A DNA stretch of 64,000 nt from Actinomycetospora sp. NBRC 106375 (GTDB lineage Bacteria > Actinomycetota > Actinomycetes > Mycobacteriales > Pseudonocardiaceae), in assembly GCF_030269665.1 (NCBI RefSeq), contig NZ_BSTS01000005.1:303037-367036 (forward strand), in the 5' to 3' direction. The notes under the pieces were generated by a model. It had not been told where the DNA came from. It made no database searches and saw only the letters and a program-made list of their open reading frames with translations. Each line of letters opens with the position of its first letter. Within the stretch, counting starts at the first letter, position 1. The position numbers and the translations under genes are program-made. This document shows positions 19,653-28,705 of the stretch, piece after piece.

Positions 19653-20459
19653 TTGGAGCGGCCGAGCTGGGTTCCCGACGGCGTGGACGTCGAGCGACCG
19701 AGCGCCGCGCGCGTGTACGACCACTACCTGGGCGGGCTGCACAACTTCGCGGCCGACCGGGCCATGGCGGCCGCCGCGGTCGCCGACTGGCCCGAGCTGC
19801 CGAGGATCATGCAGGCGAACCGCGCCTTCCTGCGCCGCGCCGTGCGCCACCTCGCCGACCAGGGCATCGACCAGTTCCTCGACATCGGCTCGGGGATCCC
19901 GACGGTCGGCAACGTCCACGAGGTCGCCCAGGCCGTGCGCCCCGACGCCCGGGTGGTCTACGTCGACATCGACCCGGTGGCGGTCGCCCACTCGCGCGCC
20001 CTGCTCGCCGACGACCCGCGGACGGGCGTCGTCCAGGCCGACCTGGTGGACGTCGACGGGGTGCTCGGGGCGCCGGCGACGCGGTCGCTGCTCGATCTCT
20101 CGCGACCGGTCGGGCTGCTCGTCGTCGCCCTGCTGCACTTCGTCGGTGACGAGCGCCGGCCGGCGGACGTGCTCGCGCGCTACCGGGAGGCGTTGGCGCC
20201 GGGCAGCCACCTGGTGATCAGCCACGCGAGCGCGGACGGCGCCCCCGACCGCGCCGGCGAGCACCAGTCGCTCTACCGCCGCACGGCCACCCCGATGACG
20301 ATGCGCACGCGCGACGAGGTCGCCGGGCTGCTCGACGGCTTCACGCTCGTCGAGCCGGGTCTGGTGTTCCTGCCGCAGTGGCGCCCCGACGACCCGTCCG
20401 CGCCGCTCACGGCGCCCGAGCGCTTCACCGGCTACGCCGCCGTGGGCCGTCGTGACTGA
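19653..20459 (+). CDS. SAM-dependent methyltransferase (DUF574 / Methyltransf_19)
   Basis: 268 residues of the family abundant in filamentous actinobacteria: family opening PSAARVYDHYLGGLHNFAADR, SAM-binding FLDIGSGIPT (about 76-85) and the acidic strand end VYVDIDPVAVAHSR. The TTG start follows a strong GGGGAGG at 7 nt. The stop overlaps the next gene by 8 nt, so the methyltransferase and the GGDEF-EAL protein are co-translated. Substrate unknown. Confidence 0.9.
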   Translation: MERPSWVPDGVDVERPSAARVYDHYLGGLHNFAADRAMAAAAVADWPELPRIMQANRAFLRRAVRHLADQGIDQFLDIGSGIPTVGNVHEVAQAVRPDARVVYVDIDPVAVAHSRALLADDPRTGVVQADLVDVDGVLGAPATRSLLDLSRPVGLLVVALLHFVGDERRPADVLARYREALAPGSHLVISHASADGAPDRAGEHQSLYRRTATPMTMRTRDEVAGLLDGFTLVEPGLVFLPQWRPDDPSAPLTAPERFTGYAAVGRRD

Positions 20460-22620
20460 GCGCGTGCCCGCCGCTCCCGGGAGCGGCCGTCGGCCGGGAG
20501 CCGACCCCGTCGACACCCTGGCCGCCGCGTGGGCCGACGAGGTCGAGGGCACCAGTTACGTGCCGATGGCGTCCGACGAGCTGCAGGCGCACCTGCGCGA
20601 GCTCGCCGTCATGGTGGTCGACGCCGTCCTCGCCGACCCGCCGCGCCCCGAGGACGGCGCGGAGGTCGGGCGCCGCCTCGTCGCGGCCCACTTCACCGGC
20701 ACGGCGACCGTCGAGCGGACGCTGGTGATGCTGACCGAGCAGATCCCCGCGCTGTACGGGCCGGGGACGGGCCCCGCCGTCCACGCCGTCACCGCGGCGC
20801 TCGCCGCCGGGTACGCCGCGACGCTGCGGGACCGCACCCTCGACGAGCAGGAGGCCATCCGGCGGGCGGTGCTCGTCGCGCGCCACCACACCGAGCAGGC
20901 TCTGCACGCCAGCGAGGCCCGGTTCCGCGCGATTTTCCACGAGGCCGCGATCGGGATCGGGCTCGGCGACATGGAGGGGCGCATCCTCGAGGTCAACCCG
21001 TCGATGATGCGCATCTTCGGGCACACCGCCGACGAGTTCCGTCGGCTGCGCGTCAGCGACCTCGCCCACCGCGACGACGCGCGGTCGGTCTGGGAGCTCT
21101 ACGAGCGCCTGGTGCGGGGCGAGATCGACAACTTCCGCCTCGAGAAGCGGTTCTACCGGCGCACCGGCGAGGAGATCGTCGGGCACCTGACGCTGTCGCT
21201 GGTGCGCGACGAGGAGGGCAGGCCCGCCTACCAGCTCGCGATGCTCGAGGACGTCACCGACCGGCACCGCCTGCAGGAGCACCTCGCCTACCAGGCCTAC
21301 CACGACCCGCTGACCACGCTGGCCAACCGCGCGCGCTTCACCGAGCGCCTCGAGCGGGTGTTCGCCGAGGCCGGGCCGGACTCCACGCGGCGGGTCGGCG
21401 TGTGCTTCCTCGACCTCGACGGCTTCAAGACCATCAACGACAGCCTCGGCCACGGTGTCGGCGACCTCATGCTCCAGGAGGTCGCCCGGCGACTGGAGAA
21501 CTGCACCCGCGAGGGCGAGCTGGTCGCGCGCTCGGGCGGGGACGAGTTCGTGGTGCTCGTCGAGGACTCCCACGGCGTCGACCGCCTCGTGACCCTCGCC
21601 GACCGGCTGCTGGCCGCCCTCTCGCCGCCGCTGCCCCTGGCCGGGCAGGAGCTCTCGGTCGGCGCGAGCATCGGCGTCGTCGAACAGGCCGTCCGCGAGA
21701 CCAACGCCGTCGACCTCATGCGGGCCGCGGACATCACGCTCTACACGGCCAAGGCCGAGGGTCGCGGCCGCTGGGCCGTGCACGACCCGGGCCGAGACGA
21801 GGCCGAGACCGCCCGCTTCACGCTCTCGGCCGCGCTGCCCTCGGCCGTGGCGCACGGCGAGTTCTTCGTGCTCTACCAGCCGCTGGTGTCGCTGGCCGAC
21901 CACCGCGTCCGCGGTGTCGAGGCGCTGGTGCGCTGGCAGCACCCGCGCCTCGGCGTGCTCTCGCCGTCGCTGTTCATCGGGCCCGCCGAGGAGACCGGCG
22001 TCATCGTGGCGCTCGGGCGGGCGGTGCTGGAGATGGCGTGCCGTGACGCACGCGACTGGTACGCCGAGTTCGGCGACGGCGCCCCGTTCGTCAGCGTCAA
22101 CGTCGCGCCGCGCCAGCTCCACGAACCCGGGCTGGTGGCCGAGGTGGCCGCGCTGCTCGACCGCACCGGCCTGCCGTCGCACCGCCTGCAGGTCGAGCTC
22201 ACCGAGCGCGCGCTCACCACCGACGAGGGCGCCCCGCTCAAGGCCCTCGACGGCCTGCGGGCCATGGGCGTGCGCATCGCCGTCGACGACTTCGGCACCG
22301 GCTACTCGAACCTCTCCTACCTGCGGAAACTCCCCGTCGACGTGATCAAGCTCGACGGCTCCTTCGGCGAGGGCCTGCGCGAGGAGGAGCTCTCGGACGA
22401 GGTCGACGAGCGCATCGTCGGCACCCTCGTCTCGCTCGGCCACGCGCTCGACCTCACCGTCACCGCCGAGGGCGTCGAGACCGCGGCACAGGCGACCCGG
22501 CTGCGGGCGCTCGGGTGCGACGAGGGCCAGGGCTGGCTCTTCGCGCCGGCGCTGCCCGCCGCCGACGTCGCGGACCTGCTGCGCCGGGGCGCGCCGCTGG
22601 CCGTCACGACCGGCCGCTGA
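20452..22620 (+). CDS. PAS-GGDEF-EAL cyclic-di-GMP turnover protein
   Basis: 722 residues: helical N-terminal domain (1-140), PAS (about 155-265), GGDEF (about 280-440; RSGGDEFVVLV intact), EAL (about 455-710; VEALVRW, DDFGTGYSNLSYLRKLPVDV, KLDGSF intact). Both catalytic motifs are present, so it could make and degrade c-di-GMP. The inhibitory site upstream of GGDEF reads REGE instead of RxxD, so product inhibition may be weak. No membrane segment; cytosolic. Starts at GTG 20452 inside the methyltransferase 3' end. An RsiG-type c-di-GMP effector is encoded 5 kb away. Confidence 0.95.
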   Translation: MTERVPAAPGSGRRPGADPVDTLAAAWADEVEGTSYVPMASDELQAHLRELAVMVVDAVLADPPRPEDGAEVGRRLVAAHFTGTATVERTLVMLTEQIPALYGPGTGPAVHAVTAALAAGYAATLRDRTLDEQEAIRRAVLVARHHTEQALHASEARFRAIFHEAAIGIGLGDMEGRILEVNPSMMRIFGHTADEFRRLRVSDLAHRDDARSVWELYERLVRGEIDNFRLEKRFYRRTGEEIVGHLTLSLVRDEEGRPAYQLAMLEDVTDRHRLQEHLAYQAYHDPLTTLANRARFTERLERVFAEAGPDSTRRVGVCFLDLDGFKTINDSLGHGVGDLMLQEVARRLENCTREGELVARSGGDEFVVLVEDSHGVDRLVTLADRLLAALSPPLPLAGQELSVGASIGVVEQAVRETNAVDLMRAADITLYTAKAEGRGRWAVHDPGRDEAETARFTLSAALPSAVAHGEFFVLYQPLVSLADHRVRGVEALVRWQHPRLGVLSPSLFIGPAEETGVIVALGRAVLEMACRDARDWYAEFGDGAPFVSVNVAPRQLHEPGLVAEVAALLDRTGLPSHRLQVELTERALTTDEGAPLKALDGLRAMGVRIAVDDFGTGYSNLSYLRKLPVDVIKLDGSFGEGLREEELSDEVDERIVGTLVSLGHALDLTVTAEGVETAAQATRLRALGCDEGQGWLFAPALPAADVADLLRRGAPLAVTTGR

Positions 22621-22711
22621 GAGCCGCGTCGCGGTCCCCGGGACGGGCCGGTGCGCGTAGGCTGGGTCCCGGCACGACTCGTGGCATCACCGTCGACAAG
22701 GAGCCGTCCCG

Positions 22712-24355
22712 GTGGACCCAGCCGGACCCGATCCACGGCCCGCCCTCACCACGACGCCTTCCACCTCCCCGCCTCCCGAGGCGCCGTCGTTCGACGACGG
22801 GCCGAAGGAGGAGTGCGGCGTCTTCGGTGTCTGGGCCCCCGGCGAGGAGGTCGCGAAGCTCACCTACTTCGGGCTCTTCGCGCTCCAGCACCGCGGCCAG
22901 GAGGCCGCCGGGATGGCCGTCAGCGACGGCCGACAGATCGTCGTGTTCAAGGACCTCGGGCTGGTCAGCCAGGTCTTCGACGAGCAGACGCTGTCGTCCC
23001 TGCGCGGCCACCTCGCGGTCGGCCACACGCGCTACTCGACCACGGGCTCGCCCACCTGGGAGAACGCCCAGCCGACCTTCCGCACCACCGCGGCGGGCAC
23101 CGGGCTGGCGCTGGGGCACAACGGCAACCTGGTCAACACCGCCGAGCTCGTCCGCCGCCGGGACGGCGCCGCGGCCGGCAACGGGCACGCGCACCGCGCG
23201 CACCGGGGGCGCTCGGCGCTCGACGGCGCCACCACCGACTCCGACGTCGTCACCGGGCTGCTCGCCGACTCCGCGGCCGACCTCGGGGTCGAGGAGGCGG
23301 CGCTGCGGCTGCTGCCCGACCTGCAGGGCGCGTTCAGCCTCGCCTTCTGCGACGAGACCACGCTCTACGCCGCCCGCGACCGCCACGGCGTGCGCCCGCT
23401 GGTGCTGGGCCGCCTCGACCGCGGCTGGGTCGTGGCCTCCGAGACCGCAGCGCTGGACATCGTCGGCGCCTCGTTCGTCCGCGAGGTCGAGCCCGGTGAG
23501 CTGATCGCCATCGACGCCGAGGGCCTGCGCAGCTCCCGCTTCGCCGCGCCGGAGCCGAAGGGCTGCATCTTCGAGTACGTCTACCTCGCCCGCCCCGACA
23601 CCTCGATCGCCGGCCGGGGCGTGCACTCCGCGCGGGTCGAGATCGGGCGCCGGCTCGCCGGCGAGCACCCCGCCGAGGCCGACCTCGTCATCCCCGTGCC
23701 CGAGTCGGGCACGCCGGCCGCGATCGGCTACGCCGAGGGCTCGGGCATCCCCTACGGCCAGGGCCTGGTCAAGAACGCCTACGTGGGCCGCACCTTCATC
23801 CAGCCCTCGCAGACCATCCGCCAGCTGGGCATCCGGCTCAAGCTCAACCCGCTCCGCGAGATCATCCGCGGCAAGCGCCTCGTGGTCGTCGACGACTCGA
23901 TCGTCCGCGGCAACACCCAGCGCTCGCTGGTGCGGATGCTGCGCGAGGCGGGCGCGGTCGAGGTGCACGTGCGCATCGCGAGCCCGCCGGTGCGCTGGCC
24001 CTGCTTCTACGGCATCGACTTCGCCTCGCGGGCCGAGCTCATCGCCAACGGCCTCGACGACGAGGGCGTGCGCCGCTCCGTCGGGGCGGACAGCCTGGGC
24101 TACATCTCCCAGGAAGGTCTCGTCGCGGCGACCGACCAGCCGCGGTCGCGGCTGTGCACGGCGTGCTTCTCCGGCGAGTACCCGATCCCGCTGCCCTCGG
24201 ACGCGATGGTCGGCAAGCACCTCCTCGAGGACGTCACCGGCGCCAGCTGCGGCGACGGCGACTCCGGCGGACCCGTGGTGCACACCGGACGGACGACCGG
24301 CGAGCTGCTCGGCAGCCCGGGATACGGTGCCGAGGACGCCCTGAGCCGTCCCTGA
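22712..24355 (+). CDS. purF: Amidophosphoribosyltransferase
   Basis: 547 residues. First committed step of purine synthesis: PRPP plus glutamine to phosphoribosylamine. The N-terminal nucleophile glutamine amidotransferase begins at Cys35 in KEECGVFGVW, so a 34-residue propeptide would be removed. Later RYSTTGSPTWENAQP and the PRPP-binding loop LVVVDDSIVRGNTQ. Cys residues for the Fe-S cluster of the Bacillus-type enzyme are present (GCIFEY, PCFYG, RLCTACFSGEYP). GTG start with AAGGAG 10 nt upstream; a TAGGCT -10 lies near 22656. purM follows after 35 nt. Confidence 0.98.
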   Translation: MDPAGPDPRPALTTTPSTSPPPEAPSFDDGPKEECGVFGVWAPGEEVAKLTYFGLFALQHRGQEAAGMAVSDGRQIVVFKDLGLVSQVFDEQTLSSLRGHLAVGHTRYSTTGSPTWENAQPTFRTTAAGTGLALGHNGNLVNTAELVRRRDGAAAGNGHAHRAHRGRSALDGATTDSDVVTGLLADSAADLGVEEAALRLLPDLQGAFSLAFCDETTLYAARDRHGVRPLVLGRLDRGWVVASETAALDIVGASFVREVEPGELIAIDAEGLRSSRFAAPEPKGCIFEYVYLARPDTSIAGRGVHSARVEIGRRLAGEHPAEADLVIPVPESGTPAAIGYAEGSGIPYGQGLVKNAYVGRTFIQPSQTIRQLGIRLKLNPLREIIRGKRLVVVDDSIVRGNTQRSLVRMLREAGAVEVHVRIASPPVRWPCFYGIDFASRAELIANGLDDEGVRRSVGADSLGYISQEGLVAATDQPRSRLCTACFSGEYPIPLPSDAMVGKHLLEDVTGASCGDGDSGGPVVHTGRTTGELLGSPGYGAEDALSRP

Positions 24356-24390
24356 CGCCCCTCCCACCCGCCCTGCGAGGTACCCGACCG

Positions 24391-25512
24391 ATGACCCACG
24401 CCCCCGAGGACCCGGCGCGCGCGGCCGATCCGCACGGCACCGGCGCCAGCTACGCCGCGGCCGGGGTCGACGTGGAGGCGGGGGACCGTGCGGTCGACCG
24501 GCTCAAGCCGCTGGCGGCGTCGACGTCGCGCGCGGAGGTCCTGGGCGGCATCGGGGGGTTCGCGGGGCTGTTCGCGCTGCGCACCGGGCGCTACCGGGAG
24601 CCGGTGCTGGCGGCGTCCACTGACGGCGTCGGCACCAAGCTCGCGGTCGCGCAGGCCGCCGACAAGCACGACACCGTGGGCCGCGACCTGGTGGCGATGG
24701 TGGTCGACGACCTCGTCGTCTGCGGGGCCGAGCCCCTGTTCCTCCAGGACTACCTGGCCATCGGCAAGCTCGTGCCGGAGAAGGTCGAGAAGATCGTCTC
24801 GGGTATCGCCGAGGGCTGCCGGCTCGCCGGCTGCGCGCTGCTCGGGGGCGAGACCGCCGAGCACCCGGGTGTCATGGAGCCCCACCACTACGACCTGTCG
24901 GCCACGGGCGTCGGCGTCGTCGAGGCGGACGGGATGCTCGGACCGGACCGTGTCCGGCCGGGCGACACCGTCGTCGCGATGGCCGCGTCGGGCCTGCACT
25001 CCAACGGCTACTCGCTGGCCCGCCAGGTGCTCCTCGAGATCGGGCGGATGTCGCTCGACGGCCACGTCGAGGAGTTCGGCCGCACGCTGGGCGAGGAGCT
25101 GCTCGAGCCCACCCGCATCTACGCCCGCGACTGCCTGGCCGTGGCCGCCGAGACCGACGTGCGCACCTTCGCGCACGTCACCGGCGGCGGCCTGTGCGCC
25201 AACCTCGCCCGCGTGCTGCCCGCCGGCGTCACCGCCGAGCTCGACCGCACGACGTGGACCCCGGCGCCCGTCTTCAAGCTCATCGCCTCCCGCGGCCGGG
25301 TGACCCGCGAGGAGATGGAGCGCACCTTCAACATGGGCGTCGGGATGGTGGTCGTGCTGCCGCCCGACGACGTCGACCGCGCCATGGCGGTGCTGACGGC
25401 CAAGCACGTGCCGTCCTGGGTGCTCGGCGAGGTGCGGGCCACCGCCGACGACGACGAGGCCGGCAAGAAGCACGGGCACGCGGTCCTGAGGGGCGACCAC
25501 CCCCGCTTCTGA
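24391..25512 (+). CDS. purM: Phosphoribosylformylglycinamidine cyclo-ligase (AIR synthetase)
   Basis: 373 residues. Closes the imidazole ring of FGAM to AIR with ATP. Signature ASTDGVGTKLAVAQ, DLVAMVVDDLVVCGAEPLFLQDYLA, CALLGGETAEHPG, ASGLHSNGYSLAR and FNMGVGMVVVL. ATG start. Same order (purF-purM-DUF3073) as in mycobacteria. Convergent with the DUF2945 gene. Confidence 0.98.
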   Translation: MTHAPEDPARAADPHGTGASYAAAGVDVEAGDRAVDRLKPLAASTSRAEVLGGIGGFAGLFALRTGRYREPVLAASTDGVGTKLAVAQAADKHDTVGRDLVAMVVDDLVVCGAEPLFLQDYLAIGKLVPEKVEKIVSGIAEGCRLAGCALLGGETAEHPGVMEPHHYDLSATGVGVVEADGMLGPDRVRPGDTVVAMAASGLHSNGYSLARQVLLEIGRMSLDGHVEEFGRTLGEELLEPTRIYARDCLAVAAETDVRTFAHVTGGGLCANLARVLPAGVTAELDRTTWTPAPVFKLIASRGRVTREEMERTFNMGVGMVVVLPPDDVDRAMAVLTAKHVPSWVLGEVRATADDDEAGKKHGHAVLRGDHPRF

Positions 25513-25520
25513 GGTGGCCG

Positions 25521-25742
25521 CTAGTCGTCGGGCATGAGCTCCGAGTGGAGCTTGAGCACCCGCTGGCCGTCGGACTGCTCCAGCACGTAGGCCGGGTTGT
25601 CGTCCGAGCCGTTGCGGGTCTTCTTCTTGCCGTCGATGGTGCGCTCGACGCGATCGGTGTGGACTTCCTTCACGGTGGCCTCGGCCTGGCCGGGACCCCA
25701 GTTCCACTTCACGTCGTCGCCCTTGCTGAACGCCTTGGTCAC
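25521..25742 (-). CDS. DUF2945 (hypervirulence-associated TUDOR domain) protein
   Basis: 73 residues. A single small beta domain: KGDDVKWNWGPGQAEATVKEV then ERTIDGKKKTRNGSDDNPAYVLEQSDGQRVLKLHSEL, the full DUF2945 pattern. Function not established. The GTG start at 25742 gives MVTKAFSKGD, typical for the family. Ends 9 nt from the convergent purM stop. Confidence 0.85.
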   Translation of the reverse strand: MTKAFSKGDDVKWNWGPGQAEATVKEVHTDRVERTIDGKKKTRNGSDDNPAYVLEQSDGQRVLKLHSELMPDD

Positions 25743-25821
25743 GAGGCGCGGATACCCGCCCGGTGGGCGGCGAAGCACGCCGTCCCCGGGAGGGAACCGT
25801 GTCAGCGAAGGAGAGCGGAGG

Positions 25822-26010
25822 TCACCGCTCGTCGTAGCTGTACTCACCCCAGCGCGCGTCGACCTGCTCGTCGTCGTCGGAGCGTCGCGTGAACCGGTCG
25901 TCGCCGCTGCCCAACTCCTGCTGCAGCGCGTCGAAGTCCGTGTTCGGGGAGCTGTACTTGAGCTCTCGGGCCACCTTCGTCTGCTTGGCCTTGGCTCGTC
26001 CGCGTCCCAT
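25822..26010 (-). CDS. DUF3073 protein
   Basis: 62 residues, conserved only in actinobacteria and normally next to purM (Rv0810c in M. tuberculosis). MGRGRAKAKQTKVARELKY is the diagnostic opening, followed by an acidic tail ending in WGEYSYDER. The basic N-terminus suggests nucleic-acid or membrane contact; the role is unknown. The ATG has GAGGGGG 7 nt upstream. Confidence 0.93.
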   Translation of the reverse strand: MGRGRAKAKQTKVARELKYSSPNTDFDALQQELGSGDDRFTRRSDDDEQVDARWGEYSYDER

Positions 26011-26146
26011 GGCTGGACCCCCTCGCACAGGGCGGGGGCGGCCGGACTGTTCCGGCGGCCCCCTGAAATCTGAGGTAACTCTCGTACCCACGACAATACC
26101 GTGTGTCCGATCGGGGTCGCGACGTGACATGGCACGATCGGCGCCC

Positions 26147-27052
26147 GTGCCCGCTCCCTTCGTCTGCTACCTGCGCGTCTACGAACCCCTCGGTGCGCTG
26201 CAGGGACCGCTGGCAGCGCGGGTGCGGGCCGGTCTGACCCGCGGCGCGGTGCCGGTGGTCGACGCCGGACGTCGCGATCGTGATGTGTGTCTCCGCGCAC
26301 AGCTGGGCGTCCCGCCGCGGCTGCTCCCCGGGGAGCGCAGCGACGGCACGTCCTACGACGGCCCGGCCGACGTGCTCCTGGCCGAGGGACCGGGCGGGAC
26401 GAGCGGGCAGGAGCCGGTCGGGCCGAAGACGCTCGTGTGCCCGTTGGAGACCCGCCCCCGCGCCGCGGCGGCCCTGGTCGGGTTCCTCAGCGGCGAGACG
26501 CCCGTGCTGCGCAGCGCGGCGCTGCCGGTCGAGGAGTCGGTGGTGCGCTCCCGCGCGGAGGCCGTCGTCGCCGAGCTCGGCGACTCGGCCACGCACATCG
26601 TCTCGGCGACCTGGACCGTCCCCCTGCCGTGGTTCGCGCTCGTCGACCCGGCCGAGCGCATCCTGGTGCTGCCGAGCGACGACGCGGTCACCGCACCCGA
26701 GGCGCCGGCCCGCCGCTGCTACTGGCGCATGTCGATGGCCGATGCGCTCGCCCGCGCCGACCAGGGCGCCGACCTCCTGACCGAGACCCTCGGCGAGGAC
26801 GGGCCGTCGGACGTGCTGCGCGACACGGCGCGGTGGATGCGCCACTTCGACGCCGGCGCGCTCGTCGAGCTCGACTACGGCGGCCTCGTGCAGCTGATGG
26901 ACGACCAGACGCTCGCGGCCGACACCTCCGCCGAGGACGTCGCCGAGGCGCTCGAGGCCCTGCGGGCCGGCGACGCCGAGCGGGCGATGGGGAGCTACCG
27001 GCGCCTGCGCGACTTCTGGGCCGGCGTCGCGGCCCACCAGCGCGCGAACTAG
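26147..27052 (+). CDS. Conserved hypothetical protein
   Basis: About 301 residues, no membrane segment and no catalytic motif I recognise. Opens FVCYLRVYEPLGALQG and contains WTVPLPWFALVDPAER and RRCYWRMSMADALARADQGADLL, which read as a compact alpha/beta protein rather than low complexity. Start choice is open: GTG 26147 is 8 nt after CACGAT; an in-frame ATG at 26129 would add six residues. Divergent from DUF3073. Its position between DUF3073 and the RsiG homologue is probably conserved in relatives. Confidence 0.6.
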   Translation: MPAPFVCYLRVYEPLGALQGPLAARVRAGLTRGAVPVVDAGRRDRDVCLRAQLGVPPRLLPGERSDGTSYDGPADVLLAEGPGGTSGQEPVGPKTLVCPLETRPRAAAALVGFLSGETPVLRSAALPVEESVVRSRAEAVVAELGDSATHIVSATWTVPLPWFALVDPAERILVLPSDDAVTAPEAPARRCYWRMSMADALARADQGADLLTETLGEDGPSDVLRDTARWMRHFDAGALVELDYGGLVQLMDDQTLAADTSAEDVAEALEALRAGDAERAMGSYRRLRDFWAGVAAHQRAN

Positions 27053-27058
27053 CTGCCG

Positions 27059-27640
27059 TCAGGCACCCTCGCGCTCCTTGCGCAGGAGGTCGTCGACCGA
27101 GGCGGAGCCGTCGCGGTAGCGCCGGCCCAGCTCGTCGTTGCAGGCGTCCATGACCTGCTGCACGCGGCCGCGGTGCTCGGAGACGGAGCCCTCCTCCTCG
27201 GCGTACGCGGTCGCGGCGGCCGTGAGGTCGGCCTCGGAGAGGCTCGCGACGTCGGAGAGGCCGGTGTCGGCGAGCAAGGCCTCGACGTGGCGCCGGTGCG
27301 ACTCGGCGCGCGAGGGCTGCACGGTGTGGTGCCGGCCGCGGCCCGCGGACGGGCCGAGGGCGTTGTCGGCGAGGATGCGTGGCAGCTCGTCGACCAGCGA
27401 CGGGGCGTCCTCGCCCCGGTCGGCGGCGACGCGGCGGCGCTGCTCGAACCGGACGATGTCCATCCGCGCGTGCAGCAGACGGCGCAGGTAGGACAGGTCG
27501 GTCTCCTCCTGGGCCGCGTCGTCACGCCTGGCGCGGACGTCGTCCATCGGGCACGTCGTCAGGTCGGCGAGGAAGGCGGGGTCGAGCACGCGGTCGAGGC
27601 GCCGACGACCGCCCTGCCGGAACTCGATCATGTGCGCCAT
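27059..27640 (-). CDS. rsiG: RsiG-type c-di-GMP-binding anti-sigma factor homologue
   Basis: 193 residues, largely two long helices. It carries the RsiG signature E(X)3S(X)2R(X)3Q(X)3D twice. Helix 1 (near 45-60) reads ETDLSYLRRLLHARMD, with His where Gln is expected. Helix 2 (near 153-168) reads EGSVSEHRGRVQQVMD, a perfect match. Established in Streptomyces: RsiG folds as an antiparallel coiled coil, binds a c-di-GMP dimer through the two motifs and then sequesters the sporulation/motility sigma factor WhiG. No WhiG gene is in the window. ATG start at 27640; 96 nt downstream of the dehydratase gene on the same strand. Confidence 0.8.
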   Translation of the reverse strand: MAHMIEFRQGGRRRLDRVLDPAFLADLTTCPMDDVRARRDDAAQEETDLSYLRRLLHARMDIVRFEQRRRVAADRGEDAPSLVDELPRILADNALGPSAGRGRHHTVQPSRAESHRRHVEALLADTGLSDVASLSEADLTAAATAYAEEEGSVSEHRGRVQQVMDACNDELGRRYRDGSASVDDLLRKEREGA

Positions 27641-27736
27641 GGTGCGCGACCGACGTGGGGGATGTCATCCCGCACCCGGGTCGACGCGTCGAGAGGTGCG
27701 TGCCGCGCGCGCGCCGGTCGCTCGGCGCTGGGCGTG

Positions 27737-28705
27737 TCACCCGGATGTCGGCACGGGCCTCCCGCCGTCCGCCAGCACCCGGGCGAGCCACGCGGGGTCG
27801 ACGTTGCCGCCGCTGACCACGGCGACCGTGCGCCGCGCGCGATCCTCGGGCGGCATCGCCCGCCAGGCGGCGGTGGAGACGGCGCCGCTGGCCTCGCAGG
27901 GCACGCCGGCGCGGTGCAGGCGCCGGGTGGCGTCGGCGATCGCCTCCTCGTCGACGGTCACCACCTCGTCGACGAGATCGCGGACGTGCGGCCAGGTGAG
28001 CTCCCCGAGCACGGTGGCGCGCAGGCCGTCGGCGGCCGTGGCGGCGACGCTCTCCCGGGGCCAGCGGACCCGCTCACCGGCCCGCTTGCTCGCCGCCGCG
28101 TCCCCGGCCAGCGTGGGCTCGGCACCGACCACGCGCACCCCGGACCCGCGCAGCGCCGCCGCGATGCCGCTGATCAGCCCGCCGCCGCCGACCGGGACGA
28201 CGACCCGCTCGACGTCCGGGCGGTCGGCGAGGATCTCGGCGCCGACCGTGCCCTGCCCCGCGATGACGTCACGGTGGTCGTAGGGCGGGACCAGGGTCGC
28301 GCCGGTCTCGGCGACGACGGCGTCGGCCGCGGACTCGCGCCGGTCGGCGGGGACGCGCACCAGCCGGGCGCCGAGGTCGGCCATCGCGGCGACCTTGGCG
28401 GCCACGGCGTCGTCGGGGGCCACGACCGTGCACGGGACACCGAGCTGCCGTGCGACCCAGGCGAGGGCGCGCCCGTGGTTGCCCGAGGAGTGGGTGACGA
28501 GCCCGGCCGCGCGCCGCTCGGGCGTCAGGCGGCTCGCGGCGTGGTAGGCCCCGCGCAGCTTGAACGCGCCGATCGGCTGCCGGTCCTCGCGCTTGACCGC
28601 GAGACCGGCGAGGTCCCCCGTGAGGTCCTGGACCGGCGTGCGTTCGGCGACCCCGGCGAGCACCGCCGCGGCCGCGGCGACGTCGTCGGGGCCGAGGAGG
28701 GTCAC
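27737..28705 (-). CDS. PLP-dependent threonine/serine dehydratase-like enzyme
   Basis: 322 residues, fold-type II PLP enzyme. PLP lysine in IGAFKLRGAYHA (near 50-60), THSSGNHGRALAW for the substrate loop, and glycine-rich phosphate loop VVPVGGGGLISG. No C-terminal ACT domain, so a catabolic or racemase-like form rather than allosteric IlvA. GTG start overlaps the ygfZ stop by GTGA. Confidence 0.9.
   Translation of the reverse strand: MTLLGPDDVAAAAAVLAGVAERTPVQDLTGDLAGLAVKREDRQPIGAFKLRGAYHAASRLTPERRAAGLVTHSSGNHGRALAWVARQLGVPCTVVAPDDAVAAKVAAMADLGARLVRVPADRRESAADAVVAETGATLVPPYDHRDVIAGQGTVGAEILADRPDVERVVVPVGGGGLISGIAAALRGSGVRVVGAEPTLAGDAAASKRAGERVRWPRESVAATAADGLRATVLGELTWPHVRDLVDEVVTVDEEAIADATRRLHRAGVPCEASGAVSTAAWRAMPPEDRARRTVAVVSGGNVDPAWLARVLADGGRPVPTSG

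Noticed and set aside
24391..25512. purM as part of one transcript with all purine genes
   Set aside because: Opposite-strand genes and separate -10 boxes lie between purD, purB-purC, purSQ, purL and purFM, so at least five transcription units are likely.
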